NCBI GenBank assembly: GCA_045539515.1
Contig: JAZQFN010000070.1
Span: 1-34,310 of the forward strand
Direction of reading: 5' to 3'
Length of the DNA: 34,310 nucleotides
DNA from: RGIG8748 sp045539515
GTDB taxonomy: Bacteria; Bacillota; Clostridia; UMGS1810
Part shown: piece by piece, positions 18,258 through 25,836 of the stretch
Position numbering within the stretch: the first letter of the stretch is position 1
Layout of the letters: each line of letters starts with the position of its first letter
The notes under the pieces: model-generated
What the model was told of the DNA's origin: nothing
The model's database searches: none
Seen by the model: the letters and a program-made list of their open reading frames with translations, nothing else
Translations under genes and position numbers: made by a program

Positions 18258-18689
18258 TTATTCAATTATAGTATTGTATATTAATATTTGCAATTCTGTC
18301 ATCTTGGATAAATCCAGCTGTGACACTGCATTTTTTGCAACTTCGTCATTTCCGACTCTTTTTTCGCGTAATCCGCTCAAAAGTATTTCGTTCACCTCAA
18401 CATCACCGTCACAGTCAAGAAGAGCTGCTTCCATTTCATTATAAAAAGAATCTCTTTCAAAGGAAACATCTTCTACCTGCTGCTCAAGATCTTTTATTCT
18501 TTCATACAGTTCATTCTTTTCTTCACGAAGATTGGAATTTTCTCTGCCAAGAGAGGAAACACTGCTGCTTAATTTTTCTTCGTTCTTCGTAGAAAGCCCT
18601 GCAAACATAATCAAAATCAGAGCAAACGAAAATAAAATAGCTCCATACATCCAGATAAACTTCCTGTTTTGTTTCTCTGTCTGTTTCAC
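18258..18689 (-). CDS. Small single-pass membrane coiled-coil protein, function unknown
   Basis: I do not recognise this 143-residue protein. A basic N-terminus (MKQTEKQNRKF) leads into one membrane helix (about residues 13-31, WMYGAILFSFALILIMF). A coiled coil of about 60 residues follows (NSNLREEKNELYERIKDLEQ and on), then a helical C-terminal domain (about 95-143). The likely topology is N-in with the coil outside. The start is GTG behind AAGGAGT at good spacing. It lies between parB and serS and runs into serS with a 15-bp gap, so serS is probably co-transcribed. The shape resembles small division or envelope factors such as FtsL or FtsB, but that is only a resemblance. Confidence 0.82.
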   Translation of the reverse strand: MKQTEKQNRKFIWMYGAILFSFALILIMFAGLSTKNEEKLSSSVSSLGRENSNLREEKNELYERIKDLEQQVEDVSFERDSFYNEMEAALLDCDGDVEVNEILLSGLREKRVGNDEVAKNAVSQLDLSKMTELQILIYNTIIE

Positions 18690-18693
18690 GATA

Positions 18694-18858
18694 TCACTCC
18701 TTTACATTTTCAGGCATATTTTTCACACCTGCATTTAAAAGCTCAAAAACGCCATTTTCCGAGGTTTTTGTCTTCGGATGTAAAACTACCTTACCGAACT
18801 CGTAAAAACTCATTACAAAGGATGGGTTTTGGAGGCCTTTTTCCCAAAAATTTCGCAA
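18694..18858 (-). CDS. Possible small protein between parB and the coiled-coil gene
   Basis: An open frame of 54 codons runs from a TTG (18858), with an internal ATG at 18813 giving 39 residues, to a TGA at 18694. That stop sits inside the ribosome binding site of the next gene. The deduced peptide has a natural-looking composition (segments such as FWEKGLQNPSFV, SFYEFGKVVLHPKTKTSENG and VFELLNAGVKNMPENV), but no convincing ribosome binding site precedes either start. It could be a real small protein, a gene remnant, or a dispersed repeat that happens to be open. It fills most of the 185-bp gap after parB. Confidence 0.3.
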   Translation of the reverse strand: MRNFWEKGLQNPSFVMSFYEFGKVVLHPKTKTSENGVFELLNAGVKNMPENVKE

Positions 18859-18874
18859 AATTTTAAATGCGCAC

Positions 18875-19753
18875 TTATTTCTTGCTTAAAATTTTTATTA
18901 TCCTCTCAAGCTGTTCAGAAGAGTAATATTCTATTTGTATTGTTCCCTTATCACCCTTTGAAGAAATTTTAACGTTGGTCCCCAAGGAAGAAGATACAGA
19001 TTTTTCAATTTCCTTGAATGCCAAGCGGACATTAAGATCCGCTTTTTTCTCTTTTTTTGGTTTGGGAGGTTTTTTATTTACAAGCTCTTCTGTAGCGCGT
19101 ACACTAAGACCTTCTTTTACTACCTTTTGAGCAATCTCTTTTTGCTGGGTTTTACTGCCAAGAGAAAGTATTACCTTGGCATGTCCGAAAGAAAGTTCAC
19201 CTTTGCGTACATATGAAATAACTTCTTCAGACAAAGTAAGAAGTCTGAGACTGTTTGCCACCGAACTTCTGCTTTTTCCCATTTTTTGCGATATTTCTTC
19301 CTGTGTAAGAGAGAAATCATCCATAAGTTTTCTGTAGCCAAGGGCTTCTTCAACAGGATTTAAATCCTTACGCTGGAGGTTTTCTATAAGAGCTACTTCC
19401 TGGGTCTGCATTTCGCCAAATTCTTTAACTATGGCAGGAATCTTCTTAAGTCCCGCTTTTTTAGAAGCTCTCCATCTACGTTCTCCGGCAACTATCTGAT
19501 AGAAACCGTTATCCGCTTTTTTTACTATAATCGGAGTTATAACTCCATGTTCTTTTATAGACATTGCAAGCTCTTCCAGGCTCTCTTCATCAAAATCACT
19601 TCGAGGCTGCTCCGGATTTGGTTCTATATCTACAATCTTGATGCTTTCAACGTACTCGCCGGGTTTAGTTGTAACTTTGGGGGCAACAATATCATCTGCC
19701 TTATTAGAGCCCAAAAGTGCATCAAGTCCTTTTCCAAGACCTTTTTTAGCCAT
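18875..19753 (-). CDS. parB: Chromosome-partitioning protein ParB (Spo0J)
   Basis: ParB is a CTP-dependent clamp that loads at parS, spreads along DNA and recruits condensin near the origin. The 292-residue product starts MAKKGLGKGLDALLG, the usual ParA-interacting N-terminus. Its CTP-binding domain has NPEQPRSDF, the GERRWRASKKAG box (about residues 89-100) and ENLQRKDLNPVEEA. A helix-turn-helix follows at SQKMGKSRSSVANSLRLL. A dimerisation domain ends the protein. Its ATG shares one base with the parA stop (TAATG). Two parS sites lie just upstream of parA at 20648-20729. Confidence 0.97.
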   Translation of the reverse strand: MAKKGLGKGLDALLGSNKADDIVAPKVTTKPGEYVESIKIVDIEPNPEQPRSDFDEESLEELAMSIKEHGVITPIIVKKADNGFYQIVAGERRWRASKKAGLKKIPAIVKEFGEMQTQEVALIENLQRKDLNPVEEALGYRKLMDDFSLTQEEISQKMGKSRSSVANSLRLLTLSEEVISYVRKGELSFGHAKVILSLGSKTQQKEIAQKVVKEGLSVRATEELVNKKPPKPKKEKKADLNVRLAFKEIEKSVSSSLGTNVKISSKGDKGTIQIEYYSSEQLERIIKILSKK

Positions 19754-20532
19754 TAAGATTCACCCCTTTTCATATTTTCCTGAATAACCTCAGACGCCAG
19801 ATTCATATAGCAGGCGCTGCCTTTGGAGTTTTTGTCATATATATTGATTGGTTGTCCAAAGCTTGGCGCCTCACTAAGCCGTACGTTTCGCGGTATCACG
19901 GATTTGTAGAGCTTTGAACCGTAATACTTCTTTACTTCTCTGGCAACCTGAAGAGAAAGATTTGTTCTTGTATCGTACATTGTAAGAAGAACTCCTTCTA
20001 CTTCCAGATCGGGGTTAAATGCCGCTTTTATCTTTCTTATGGTGTTTGTAAGCTGGCTTAAACCTTCCAGAGCATAATATTCGCACTGAATAGGTATAAT
20101 TACACTGTCTGCGCATACAAATGAATTAAGCGTCAGAAGGCCCAGTGACGGAGGACAATCTATAATTATAAAATCATAGTCATCTTTTACCTTGCTCAGC
20201 GCCTCTTTCAGGAGATACTCTCTGTTGTCTTCGCCTACCAGCTCGATTTCTGCGCCGGCAAGATTTATATTGGACGGACACAGGTACAAGTTGTGGTAAT
20301 CTGTATCTACAATAACCTCATCCATACTATCTCCGTTTATAATAACATCGTAAACGCTTTTTTCGGTATCTTCTTTAGAAACACCTACGCCGCTCGATGC
20401 ATTACCCTGGGGATCGGTATCTATGAGGAGAACCTTCCTGCCGTATGCGGCAAGACAGGAACTTAAGTTTACACTTGTGGTTGTTTTGCCAACACCGCCT
20501 TTTTGGTTGGCAACTGCTATACATTTGCCCAT
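19753..20532 (-). CDS. parA: Chromosome-partitioning ATPase ParA (Soj)
   Basis: ParA is a Walker-type ATPase that binds DNA as an ATP dimer and is stimulated by ParB. The 259-residue product opens with MGKCIAVANQKGGVGKTT, the deviant Walker A motif with both lysines (about residues 11-18). The DTDPQGNASSGVG switch region, the IIIDCPPSLGLLT Walker B strand (about 120-132) and VVREV/PRNVRLSEAPSFG-type C-terminal DNA-contact region also match; in this protein the last reads IPRNVRLSEAPSFGQP. The start has AGAGGTGA. A moderate promoter (TTTAAA-17-TAGAAT) lies in the 233-bp gap upstream, together with the parS sites. Confidence 0.97.
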   Translation of the reverse strand: MGKCIAVANQKGGVGKTTTSVNLSSCLAAYGRKVLLIDTDPQGNASSGVGVSKEDTEKSVYDVIINGDSMDEVIVDTDYHNLYLCPSNINLAGAEIELVGEDNREYLLKEALSKVKDDYDFIIIDCPPSLGLLTLNSFVCADSVIIPIQCEYYALEGLSQLTNTIRKIKAAFNPDLEVEGVLLTMYDTRTNLSLQVAREVKKYYGSKLYKSVIPRNVRLSEAPSFGQPINIYDKNSKGSACYMNLASEVIQENMKRGES

Positions 20533-20647
20533 AAATTCACCTCTTGGTTATCATTATGTATATACATTGATATTCTACCACAAATATAATGATTTTTAAA
20601 TACCTTTTTTGAAAATTTAACAAAAAATTTTGTTCTTTCAACAGAAA

Positions 20648-20663
20648 TGTTCCACGTGGAACA
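20648..20663. other. parS centromere site 1 (perfect palindrome)
   Basis: The sequence TGTTCCACGTGGAACA is a perfect 16-bp palindrome, extended to 18 by flanking A/T. It is the classical bacterial parS motif (B. subtilis consensus differs by one base in the right arm). It lies 116 bp upstream of the parA start, as ParB-binding sites often do near parAB. Confidence 0.95.
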
Positions 20664-20695
20664 TCTTTTGTGTATTTATTTACAATAATATATTA

Positions 20696-20747
20696 AAACA
20701 TCGCAAAATCAATTGTTCCACGTAGAACAATTATTCTTGCGATGTTT
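20696..20747 (-). terminator. Long inverted repeat downstream of noc, enclosing parS site 2
   Basis: An 11-bp perfect inverted repeat (20696-20706 with 20737-20747) encloses a second inverted repeat, AATTGTTC...GAACAATT (20711-20732), which is parS site 2. On the minus strand it starts 19 bp after the noc stop and ends in TTTTAAT, so it can act as the noc terminator, though the U-tract is weak. The DNA may also extrude as a cruciform. Confidence 0.6.
20714..20729. other. parS centromere site 2 (one base off palindrome)
   Basis: TGTTCCACGTAGAACA differs from site 1 at a single position in the right arm. The two sites are 66 bp apart centre to centre in the noc-parA gap. It forms the inner stem of the inverted repeat at 20696-20747. 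Confidence 0.9.
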
Positions 20748-20765
20748 CGGAGGATTTAGTGAGAT

Positions 20766-21611
20766 TCAGCATTTTTCAATTCTTATTACATACTCGTAAT
20801 GGCTATCTGTTTCGTTCTTCTCAGCTACCGCGTCTATACCCCGCTCATTCATAAGAGTTACGGCCTTGGTAATGGTATTGAAAAACACTCTTACGTCGGC
20901 TATAGACCTGCGAACCTTGTGAAGAGGTTTTTCCTCAATGCCGTCTTTTAATATCCTGTCACAAAGTTCTTCAGTTTGCTTTACACTTAAAGACAAATCC
21001 ACAATTCGCCTTGATGCATAAAGTTGTTTTTCTTCGGTATCCAGCCTTAAAAGCGCCCTTGCGTGCCTCTCTGTAAGTGAATTGTCCTTTATAATTTCCC
21101 TTACACTTTGGGGAAGTCTTAAAAGACGAATTTTGTTGGCAATGGCAGATTGTGTTTTACCTACTTTCTTTGCAAGTTCTTCCTGAGTAAGATCACACTT
21201 GTCAAGGAGTTGTCTGTAGGAAAGCGCTTCTTCCATAAAGGAAAGATTCTGCCTTTGAATATTTTCTACCAAAGCAACTATAGCACTGTCTTCATCTTCC
21301 ATATCGGTAACTATTGCTGGTATCTTAAGAAGTCCCGCCAACGATGCGGCGCGAAGTCTTCTCTCCCCTGCTATTAGCTCGTAGGTACACTCTCTTGTGC
21401 GTCTTACCGTTACCGGCTGTATAACTCCGTATTGCCTTATTGACTCCGATAGCTCTTTAAGTGCATCATGGTTAAAGTTTTTTCGGGGCTGATTGGGATT
21501 TGGATGAACAAGATGTATAGGCAGCTGCCTAATAACGCTTTCACCACTCTTTGTCTTCCCAAACGAATCTCCTGTTAAAAACTGAGTTCTCATCCTCTTT
21601 AGTATCTCCAC
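20766..21611 (-). CDS. noc: Nucleoid occlusion protein Noc (ParB paralogue)
   Basis: Noc is a ParB-related CTP-switch protein that binds dispersed sites and the membrane and blocks division over the nucleoid. The 281-residue product has PNPNQPRKNFNHDALKEL, the ELIAGERRLRAASLAGL box, VENIQRQNLSFMEEAL and the helix-turn-helix AKKVGKTQSAIANKIRLL, in which QSAIANK is the Noc-type rather than Spo0J-type recognition helix. The first residues (EILKRMRTQFL) can form the short amphipathic membrane helix typical of Noc. Position between rsmG and parA is that of noc in B. subtilis. Start is GTG behind AAAGGAGG. A weak promoter with TACAAT lies in the 104-bp gap. A second ParB cannot be fully excluded. 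Confidence 0.88.
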   Translation of the reverse strand: MEILKRMRTQFLTGDSFGKTKSGESVIRQLPIHLVHPNPNQPRKNFNHDALKELSESIRQYGVIQPVTVRRTRECTYELIAGERRLRAASLAGLLKIPAIVTDMEDEDSAIVALVENIQRQNLSFMEEALSYRQLLDKCDLTQEELAKKVGKTQSAIANKIRLLRLPQSVREIIKDNSLTERHARALLRLDTEEKQLYASRRIVDLSLSVKQTEELCDRILKDGIEEKPLHKVRRSIADVRVFFNTITKAVTLMNERGIDAVAEKNETDSHYEYVIRIEKC

Positions 21612-21697
21612 TTGGCTTCCTCCTTTATGTTTTGTAAATACATTGTACCATTCCTGCAGAAGAAAATAAACAAAAACCGTTCGTTAAAATATGACAC

Positions 21698-21732
21698 AAA
21701 AAAATAAGAACCCCTTTAAAACAGGGGTTCTT
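21698..21732 (-). terminator. Intrinsic terminator overlapping the 3' end of rsmG
   Basis: On the minus strand a perfect 9-bp stem (AAGAACCCC with GGGGTTCTT; 21724-21732 and 21706-21714) is followed by a T7 tract (plus-strand A7 at 21698-21704). The upstream arm is the last codons of rsmG and the stop codon lies in the loop. Confidence 0.9.
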
Positions 21733-22414
21733 TTGAAGGTTTTGGAGCCTTGCGAGGATATTTTGTCGGTGTATGCGATATCTTTTTTATTACAACTATG
21801 TTGTGATTGAGATCCGTATCGGACAAATCGTAGTTTTCCATTCGTTCAAACTCTCCACCAAGCAAAGAGATTGCGCGATTTGCCTCTTTAATTTCTTCTT
21901 CGGCTTTGGGTCCTTTAAGACTTACAAAATAACCGCCGACTTTTACGAAAGGAAGGCACAGCTCACACAAAGTTGTAAGATTGGAAACCGCTCTTGATAC
22001 ACACATATCATATTTTTCTCTGTAATCTTTGTTTACACCGAGGTCTTCTGCTCTGGAATGAACGGTGTTTACACCATCAAGACCAAGCGAAGATATTACT
22101 TCATTAAGAAAGTTTATTCTCTTGTTCAAAGAATCTACCAATGTAAGCTCTATTTTAGGATTGGCAATCTTTACAGGAAGACCGGGAAATCCTGCCCCGG
22201 TACCTACATCAATTACCTTCATTCCCGGTTTTACCATACCCTTTGCGGCATTTAGGGAATCGAGAAAATGCTTTATCGCCACGTCATTTTCCTCGGTAAT
22301 GGCGGTAAGGTTTATTTTTTCATTCCAGTCTATAAGCATTTCATAATATATCTGAAAGTTATCAATTGCAGTTTTTTCTATCTGATTGTCAGCAAGTATT
22401 TCTCTAAGTGACAC
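21716..22414 (-). CDS. rsmG: 16S rRNA (guanine-527-N7)-methyltransferase (RsmG)
   Basis: RsmG (GidB) methylates G527 in the 530 loop of 16S rRNA; loss gives low-level streptomycin resistance in several species. The 232-residue product contains the SAM-binding VIDVGTGAGFPGLPVKI (about residues 68-84), LTLVDSLNKRINFLNEV, SRAEDLG, the CVSRAVSNL motif and the VSLKGPKAEEEI strand. The C-terminus carries a short Lys/Pro-rich tail. The start is GTG, with AAAGGGTG upstream. It follows mnmG by 52 bp and is closed by a terminator whose first arm is its own 3' end. The mnmE-mnmG-rsmG-noc order is classical. Confidence 0.97.
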   Translation of the reverse strand: MSLREILADNQIEKTAIDNFQIYYEMLIDWNEKINLTAITEENDVAIKHFLDSLNAAKGMVKPGMKVIDVGTGAGFPGLPVKIANPKIELTLVDSLNKRINFLNEVISSLGLDGVNTVHSRAEDLGVNKDYREKYDMCVSRAVSNLTTLCELCLPFVKVGGYFVSLKGPKAEEEIKEANRAISLLGGEFERMENYDLSDTDLNHNIVVIKKISHTPTKYPRKAPKPSKEPLF

Positions 22415-22466
22415 TTTATAAACACCCTTTACACATTAATATATGTTCAAGTTTTTTGAACTGGGT

Positions 22467-24344
22467 TTATCCGTTCCTGCCTTGAAGGTATACCATAAGT
22501 ACATTCATATCTGCCGGAGATACACCGGATATTCTTGATGCCTGTCCCACAGATTCCGGACGAATCTTTTCCAGCTTTTGTCTTGCTTCAATTCTAAGCC
22601 CATATACATCATTATAGTTGATATCCCCGGGAATCTTCTTACTTTCAAGCTTTTTAAACTGCTCAACCTGAGCAACCTGCTTTTTAATGTAGCCGTCATA
22701 CTTTATCTGTATGTTAACCTGCTCTGCAGTGTATTTATCCAAAACAGGTCTTTCTTTATCAATAGGTGCCAAAGCCTCATAACTCAGCTCGGGTCTGCGT
22801 ACAAGTTCACCAAGCTTTATCCCTGTGGTTATAGGAGTGCTTGAGTGCGCCTCCAAAAGGGAAATAACTTCTTTTGTTGGACCCACAGAGGTGTTTTCTA
22901 CCCTTTGTATTTCCTTCTCAATGTTTTCTTTCTTTACAAGAAATTCTTCATATCTTTCCTTAGATATAAGTCCAAGTTCATATCCCTTAGGCGTAAGTCT
23001 TAAATCTGCATTATCCTGACGAAGTAAAAGACGGTATTCGCTTCTGCTTGTCATCATTCTGTATGGTTCGTTTGTTCCTTTGATAGTAAGGTCATCTATA
23101 AGAGTTCCTATGTAGGATTCGCTCCTGTCAAGGGTAAATTCTTCCCTTCCCAGGCACTTCAATGCCGCGTTGATTCCGGCAATAAGACCTTGCGCCGCAG
23201 CTTCCTCATATCCGGAGCTGCCGTTAAACTGTCCTGCACCGTAAAGACCGGGGTATTTCTTGAATTCGAGAGTTGCCCTGAGTCTAGTGGAATCTATGCA
23301 GTCGTACTCTATTGCGTAAGCTGTTCGCATCATCTTGGCATTTTCAAGTCCGGGCACGGAGTGAAGCATCTTAAGCTGTACTTCCTCAGGAAGAGAGCTT
23401 GAAAATCCCTGTATATACATTTCCTCTGTATCTATACCCATAGGCTCTACGAAAAGCTGATGTCTTTCTTTGTCAGCAAATCTTACAACCTTGTCCTCTA
23501 TTGAGGGGCAATATCTCGGTCCTACACCTTCTATCATACCGCTGTATAAAGGCGAACGGTGAAGATTATCGCGAATTATGCTGTGAGTTTCACTCGTCGT
23601 ATATGTAAGGTGACACACAACCTTATTTTCGCCCGGTTCCTTGGTTTCAAAAGAAAAAGGTACTATTTCATCGTCGCCTATCTGTTCCTCCATTTTGGAA
23701 AAATCAACACTGTTGCGATTTACCCTGGCAGGAGTTCCGGTTTTAAACCTTCTCAACGCTATGCCTGCATTTCTAAGACAATTGGAAAGTTCATTTGAAG
23801 GAAATACTCCGTCAGGTCCGCTTTCATAGCTTACATCCCCAACTATAACCTTACCTTTTAGGAATGTACCTGTTGCAATTATTGCACAGTTAACCTCGAA
23901 TCTTGCTCCTATTTTCGTGAGAACACTCTTTACACTTCCGTCGTCGGCAAATTCTATTTCAACAATTTCAGCCTGCTTAACATCAAGGTTTTTGGTATTT
24001 TCAAGAGTATGCTTCATTGCATCCTGATATTTTCTTCTGTCGGACTGTACTCTGAGGCTATATACAGCAGGACCTTTACCTTTATTGAGCATTCTGGACT
24101 GAATGAAGGTTTTATCGGCGTTTTTTCCCATTTCACCGCCAAGTGCATCTATCTCACGTACAAGATGTCCCTTTGCTGTACCTCCTATGCAAGGATTACA
24201 AGGCATATTTGCAAGAGTATCCATATTAATAACAAAAAGTATTGTAGACGCACCAAGTCGTGCAGAAGCCAGAGCAGCTTCACATCCTGCATGGCCTCCG
24301 CCAATTACGGCAACATCATATTTACCTGCATAATATTCGGTCAT
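22467..24344 (-). CDS. mnmG: tRNA uridine-5-carboxymethylaminomethyl modification enzyme MnmG (GidA)
   Basis: MnmG, with MnmE, builds the cmnm5 group on the wobble uridine of several tRNAs. From ATG 24344 the product is 625 residues. The FAD-binding VIGGGHAGCEAALASARLG is at the N-terminus, followed by NPCIGGTAKGHLVREIDALGG (split as NPCIGGTAKG and LVREIDALGG), GTFLKG, YCPSIEDKVVRF and the C-terminal helical domain ending near ISGVSPADMNVLMVYL. Upstream in-frame codons would extend it by 13 residues into the mnmE end, but homologues start right at MTEYYAGKYDV-like sequence. A GTG at 24353 is a further alternative. The gap to mnmE is 23 bp. Confidence 0.96.
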   Translation of the reverse strand: MTEYYAGKYDVAVIGGGHAGCEAALASARLGASTILFVINMDTLANMPCNPCIGGTAKGHLVREIDALGGEMGKNADKTFIQSRMLNKGKGPAVYSLRVQSDRRKYQDAMKHTLENTKNLDVKQAEIVEIEFADDGSVKSVLTKIGARFEVNCAIIATGTFLKGKVIVGDVSYESGPDGVFPSNELSNCLRNAGIALRRFKTGTPARVNRNSVDFSKMEEQIGDDEIVPFSFETKEPGENKVVCHLTYTTSETHSIIRDNLHRSPLYSGMIEGVGPRYCPSIEDKVVRFADKERHQLFVEPMGIDTEEMYIQGFSSSLPEEVQLKMLHSVPGLENAKMMRTAYAIEYDCIDSTRLRATLEFKKYPGLYGAGQFNGSSGYEEAAAQGLIAGINAALKCLGREEFTLDRSESYIGTLIDDLTIKGTNEPYRMMTSRSEYRLLLRQDNADLRLTPKGYELGLISKERYEEFLVKKENIEKEIQRVENTSVGPTKEVISLLEAHSSTPITTGIKLGELVRRPELSYEALAPIDKERPVLDKYTAEQVNIQIKYDGYIKKQVAQVEQFKKLESKKIPGDINYNDVYGLRIEARQKLEKIRPESVGQASRISGVSPADMNVLMVYLQGRNG

Positions 24345-24367
24345 ATTATTCACGTCTTTCGTCAATA

Positions 24368-25744
24368 TCATTTTCCCACACAAAAGCTGTGGAATATCTT
24401 ATCTACTATTTCTTCGCCCACGGTCTGTCCGGTTATTTCACCAAGAGCAGAAATGGCATTTTCTATATCAATAAATGTCATATTAAGCTCAATTCCGCTT
24501 TCTATGGCTCCAATGGCACTCTCAAGGGCTTCCTTGGCCTTACAAAGGGCATCCTTATGACGCACTGCAGTTATAACTACATCGTCATTTATGCCTATTT
24601 CGCCGGAACCAAACATTTTCTTTACTGTATTTTCAAGAACATCCAGTCCCTTTTTGTTTTTAACGGAAAACTCAATAACATTTTCGCATATACTTCTGAG
24701 TCTGTCAACATTGCAGGCAATATTGTCCTCAAACTTATTAATAAGTACTACCGTGTTTTTATTTTCAAGGAAATTAATAATATATTCATCATTTTCGTCA
24801 AGTTCACGCTTGGCATCAGCCATAAAAATAACAAGATCTGCGTCCTCAAGCAGAGATTTGGATTTTTCAACACCTATTTTTTCTATAGTATCCGAAGTTT
24901 CTCTGATGCCTGCAGTATCTGCAAGGTTAAGCATTACACCTCTAAGATTAACTGTTTCTTCTATGGCATCTCTGGTTGTACCCTCAATATCAGTTACTAT
25001 TGCTCTGTCTTCACCGTATAGAAGATTAAGCAAAGAGGATTTTCCCACATTGGGTTTTCCTACTATTGCCGTCTTTACCCCTTCTTTGATGATTTTACCG
25101 CGATCAGCTGTGGATAAAAGCTTTTCCACATCGGAAAGAGAGCTTTTCAACCCTTCAAGATACTCATCATCCGAAAGTGGTTCCAGATCTTCGTCAGCAA
25201 AATCTATAAGCACTTGAAGATGTGCCGTAAGGGTAAGAAGTCTTTCTCTTATTTTACCTATATTTTCTGAAAGAGCTCCCTTTAATTGATGAACAGATAC
25301 AGAATGAGCTCCCGTTGTTTTGGCGTTAATAATATCTATCACGGATTCAGCTTCGCACAAATCCATTCTGCCGTTTAAAAACGCACGCTTGGTAAATTCT
25401 CCGGGCTCTGCTAACCTGGCTCCTGCCTCTAGCACAGCAGAAAGTATTTCTTTGGTGCTGATAACACCCCCGTGACAATTAATTTCAACTACATTTTCAC
25501 GGGTGTAGGTATGTGGCTCTTTCATTACAGATACCAGAACCTCATCTATGGTAGTGCCGTCTTTTCGAATAGCATAACCATGATGTATGGTATGGGTTTT
25601 AGCTTCGGAAAGAGTCTTTCCGTATTGATTGGAATATACTTTATCGGCAATTTCAAGAGCATCTTTACCGCTTATGCGTATTATGGATATACCGCCCTTT
25701 CCCTGAGGGGTCGAGATTGCCGCAACTGTGTCATCAAAATACAA
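24368..25744 (-). CDS. mnmE: tRNA modification GTPase MnmE (TrmE)
   Basis: MnmE is the GTPase partner of MnmG. I place the start at TTG 25744 (458 residues, typical), because homologues begin about there with the FDDTVAAISTPQGKGG segment and AAAGGAG lies at the right distance. The N-terminal tetrahydrofolate-binding domain has the GEFTKRAFLNGRMDL segment. The G domain has P-loop GKPNVGKSSLLN, EGTTRDAIEE and DTAGIRET. The G4 motif reads NKFE instead of the usual NKxD. The protein ends in FCVGK, the CIGK-type C-terminus whose Cys is important for function. A terminator ends 3-8 bp before its ribosome binding site. Confidence 0.95.
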   Translation of the reverse strand: MYFDDTVAAISTPQGKGGISIIRISGKDALEIADKVYSNQYGKTLSEAKTHTIHHGYAIRKDGTTIDEVLVSVMKEPHTYTRENVVEINCHGGVISTKEILSAVLEAGARLAEPGEFTKRAFLNGRMDLCEAESVIDIINAKTTGAHSVSVHQLKGALSENIGKIRERLLTLTAHLQVLIDFADEDLEPLSDDEYLEGLKSSLSDVEKLLSTADRGKIIKEGVKTAIVGKPNVGKSSLLNLLYGEDRAIVTDIEGTTRDAIEETVNLRGVMLNLADTAGIRETSDTIEKIGVEKSKSLLEDADLVIFMADAKRELDENDEYIINFLENKNTVVLINKFEDNIACNVDRLRSICENVIEFSVKNKKGLDVLENTVKKMFGSGEIGINDDVVITAVRHKDALCKAKEALESAIGAIESGIELNMTFIDIENAISALGEITGQTVGEEIVDKIFHSFCVGK

Positions 25745-25760
25745 AACACTCTCTCCTTTC

Positions 25761-25823
25761 AAAAAACAAAAGGTTGCACATAGTTGCCGTGTACTGAAAT
25801 CGGCAAACCTGACGGCAACCTTT
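25761..25823 (-). terminator. Nested hairpin terminator between jag and mnmE
   Basis: On the minus strand a 9-bp outer stem (25815-25823 with 25769-25777) encloses a 6-bp inner hairpin (TTGCCG/CGGCAA, 25801-25806 with 25784-25789). It is followed by a T6 tract (plus-strand A6, 25761-25766). The tract abuts the mnmE ribosome binding site. Confidence 0.8.
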
Positions 25824-25836
25824 GAATTATTTAATA

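Noticed and set aside
22445..22461. 6-bp hairpin between mnmG and rsmG
   Set aside because: It is short, AT-rich and lacks a U-tract; the two genes are probably co-transcribed.
25109..25117. TGTGGATAA, a perfect DnaA box in reverse orientation
   Set aside because: It lies inside mnmE coding sequence with no clustering, so chance is the simpler explanation.
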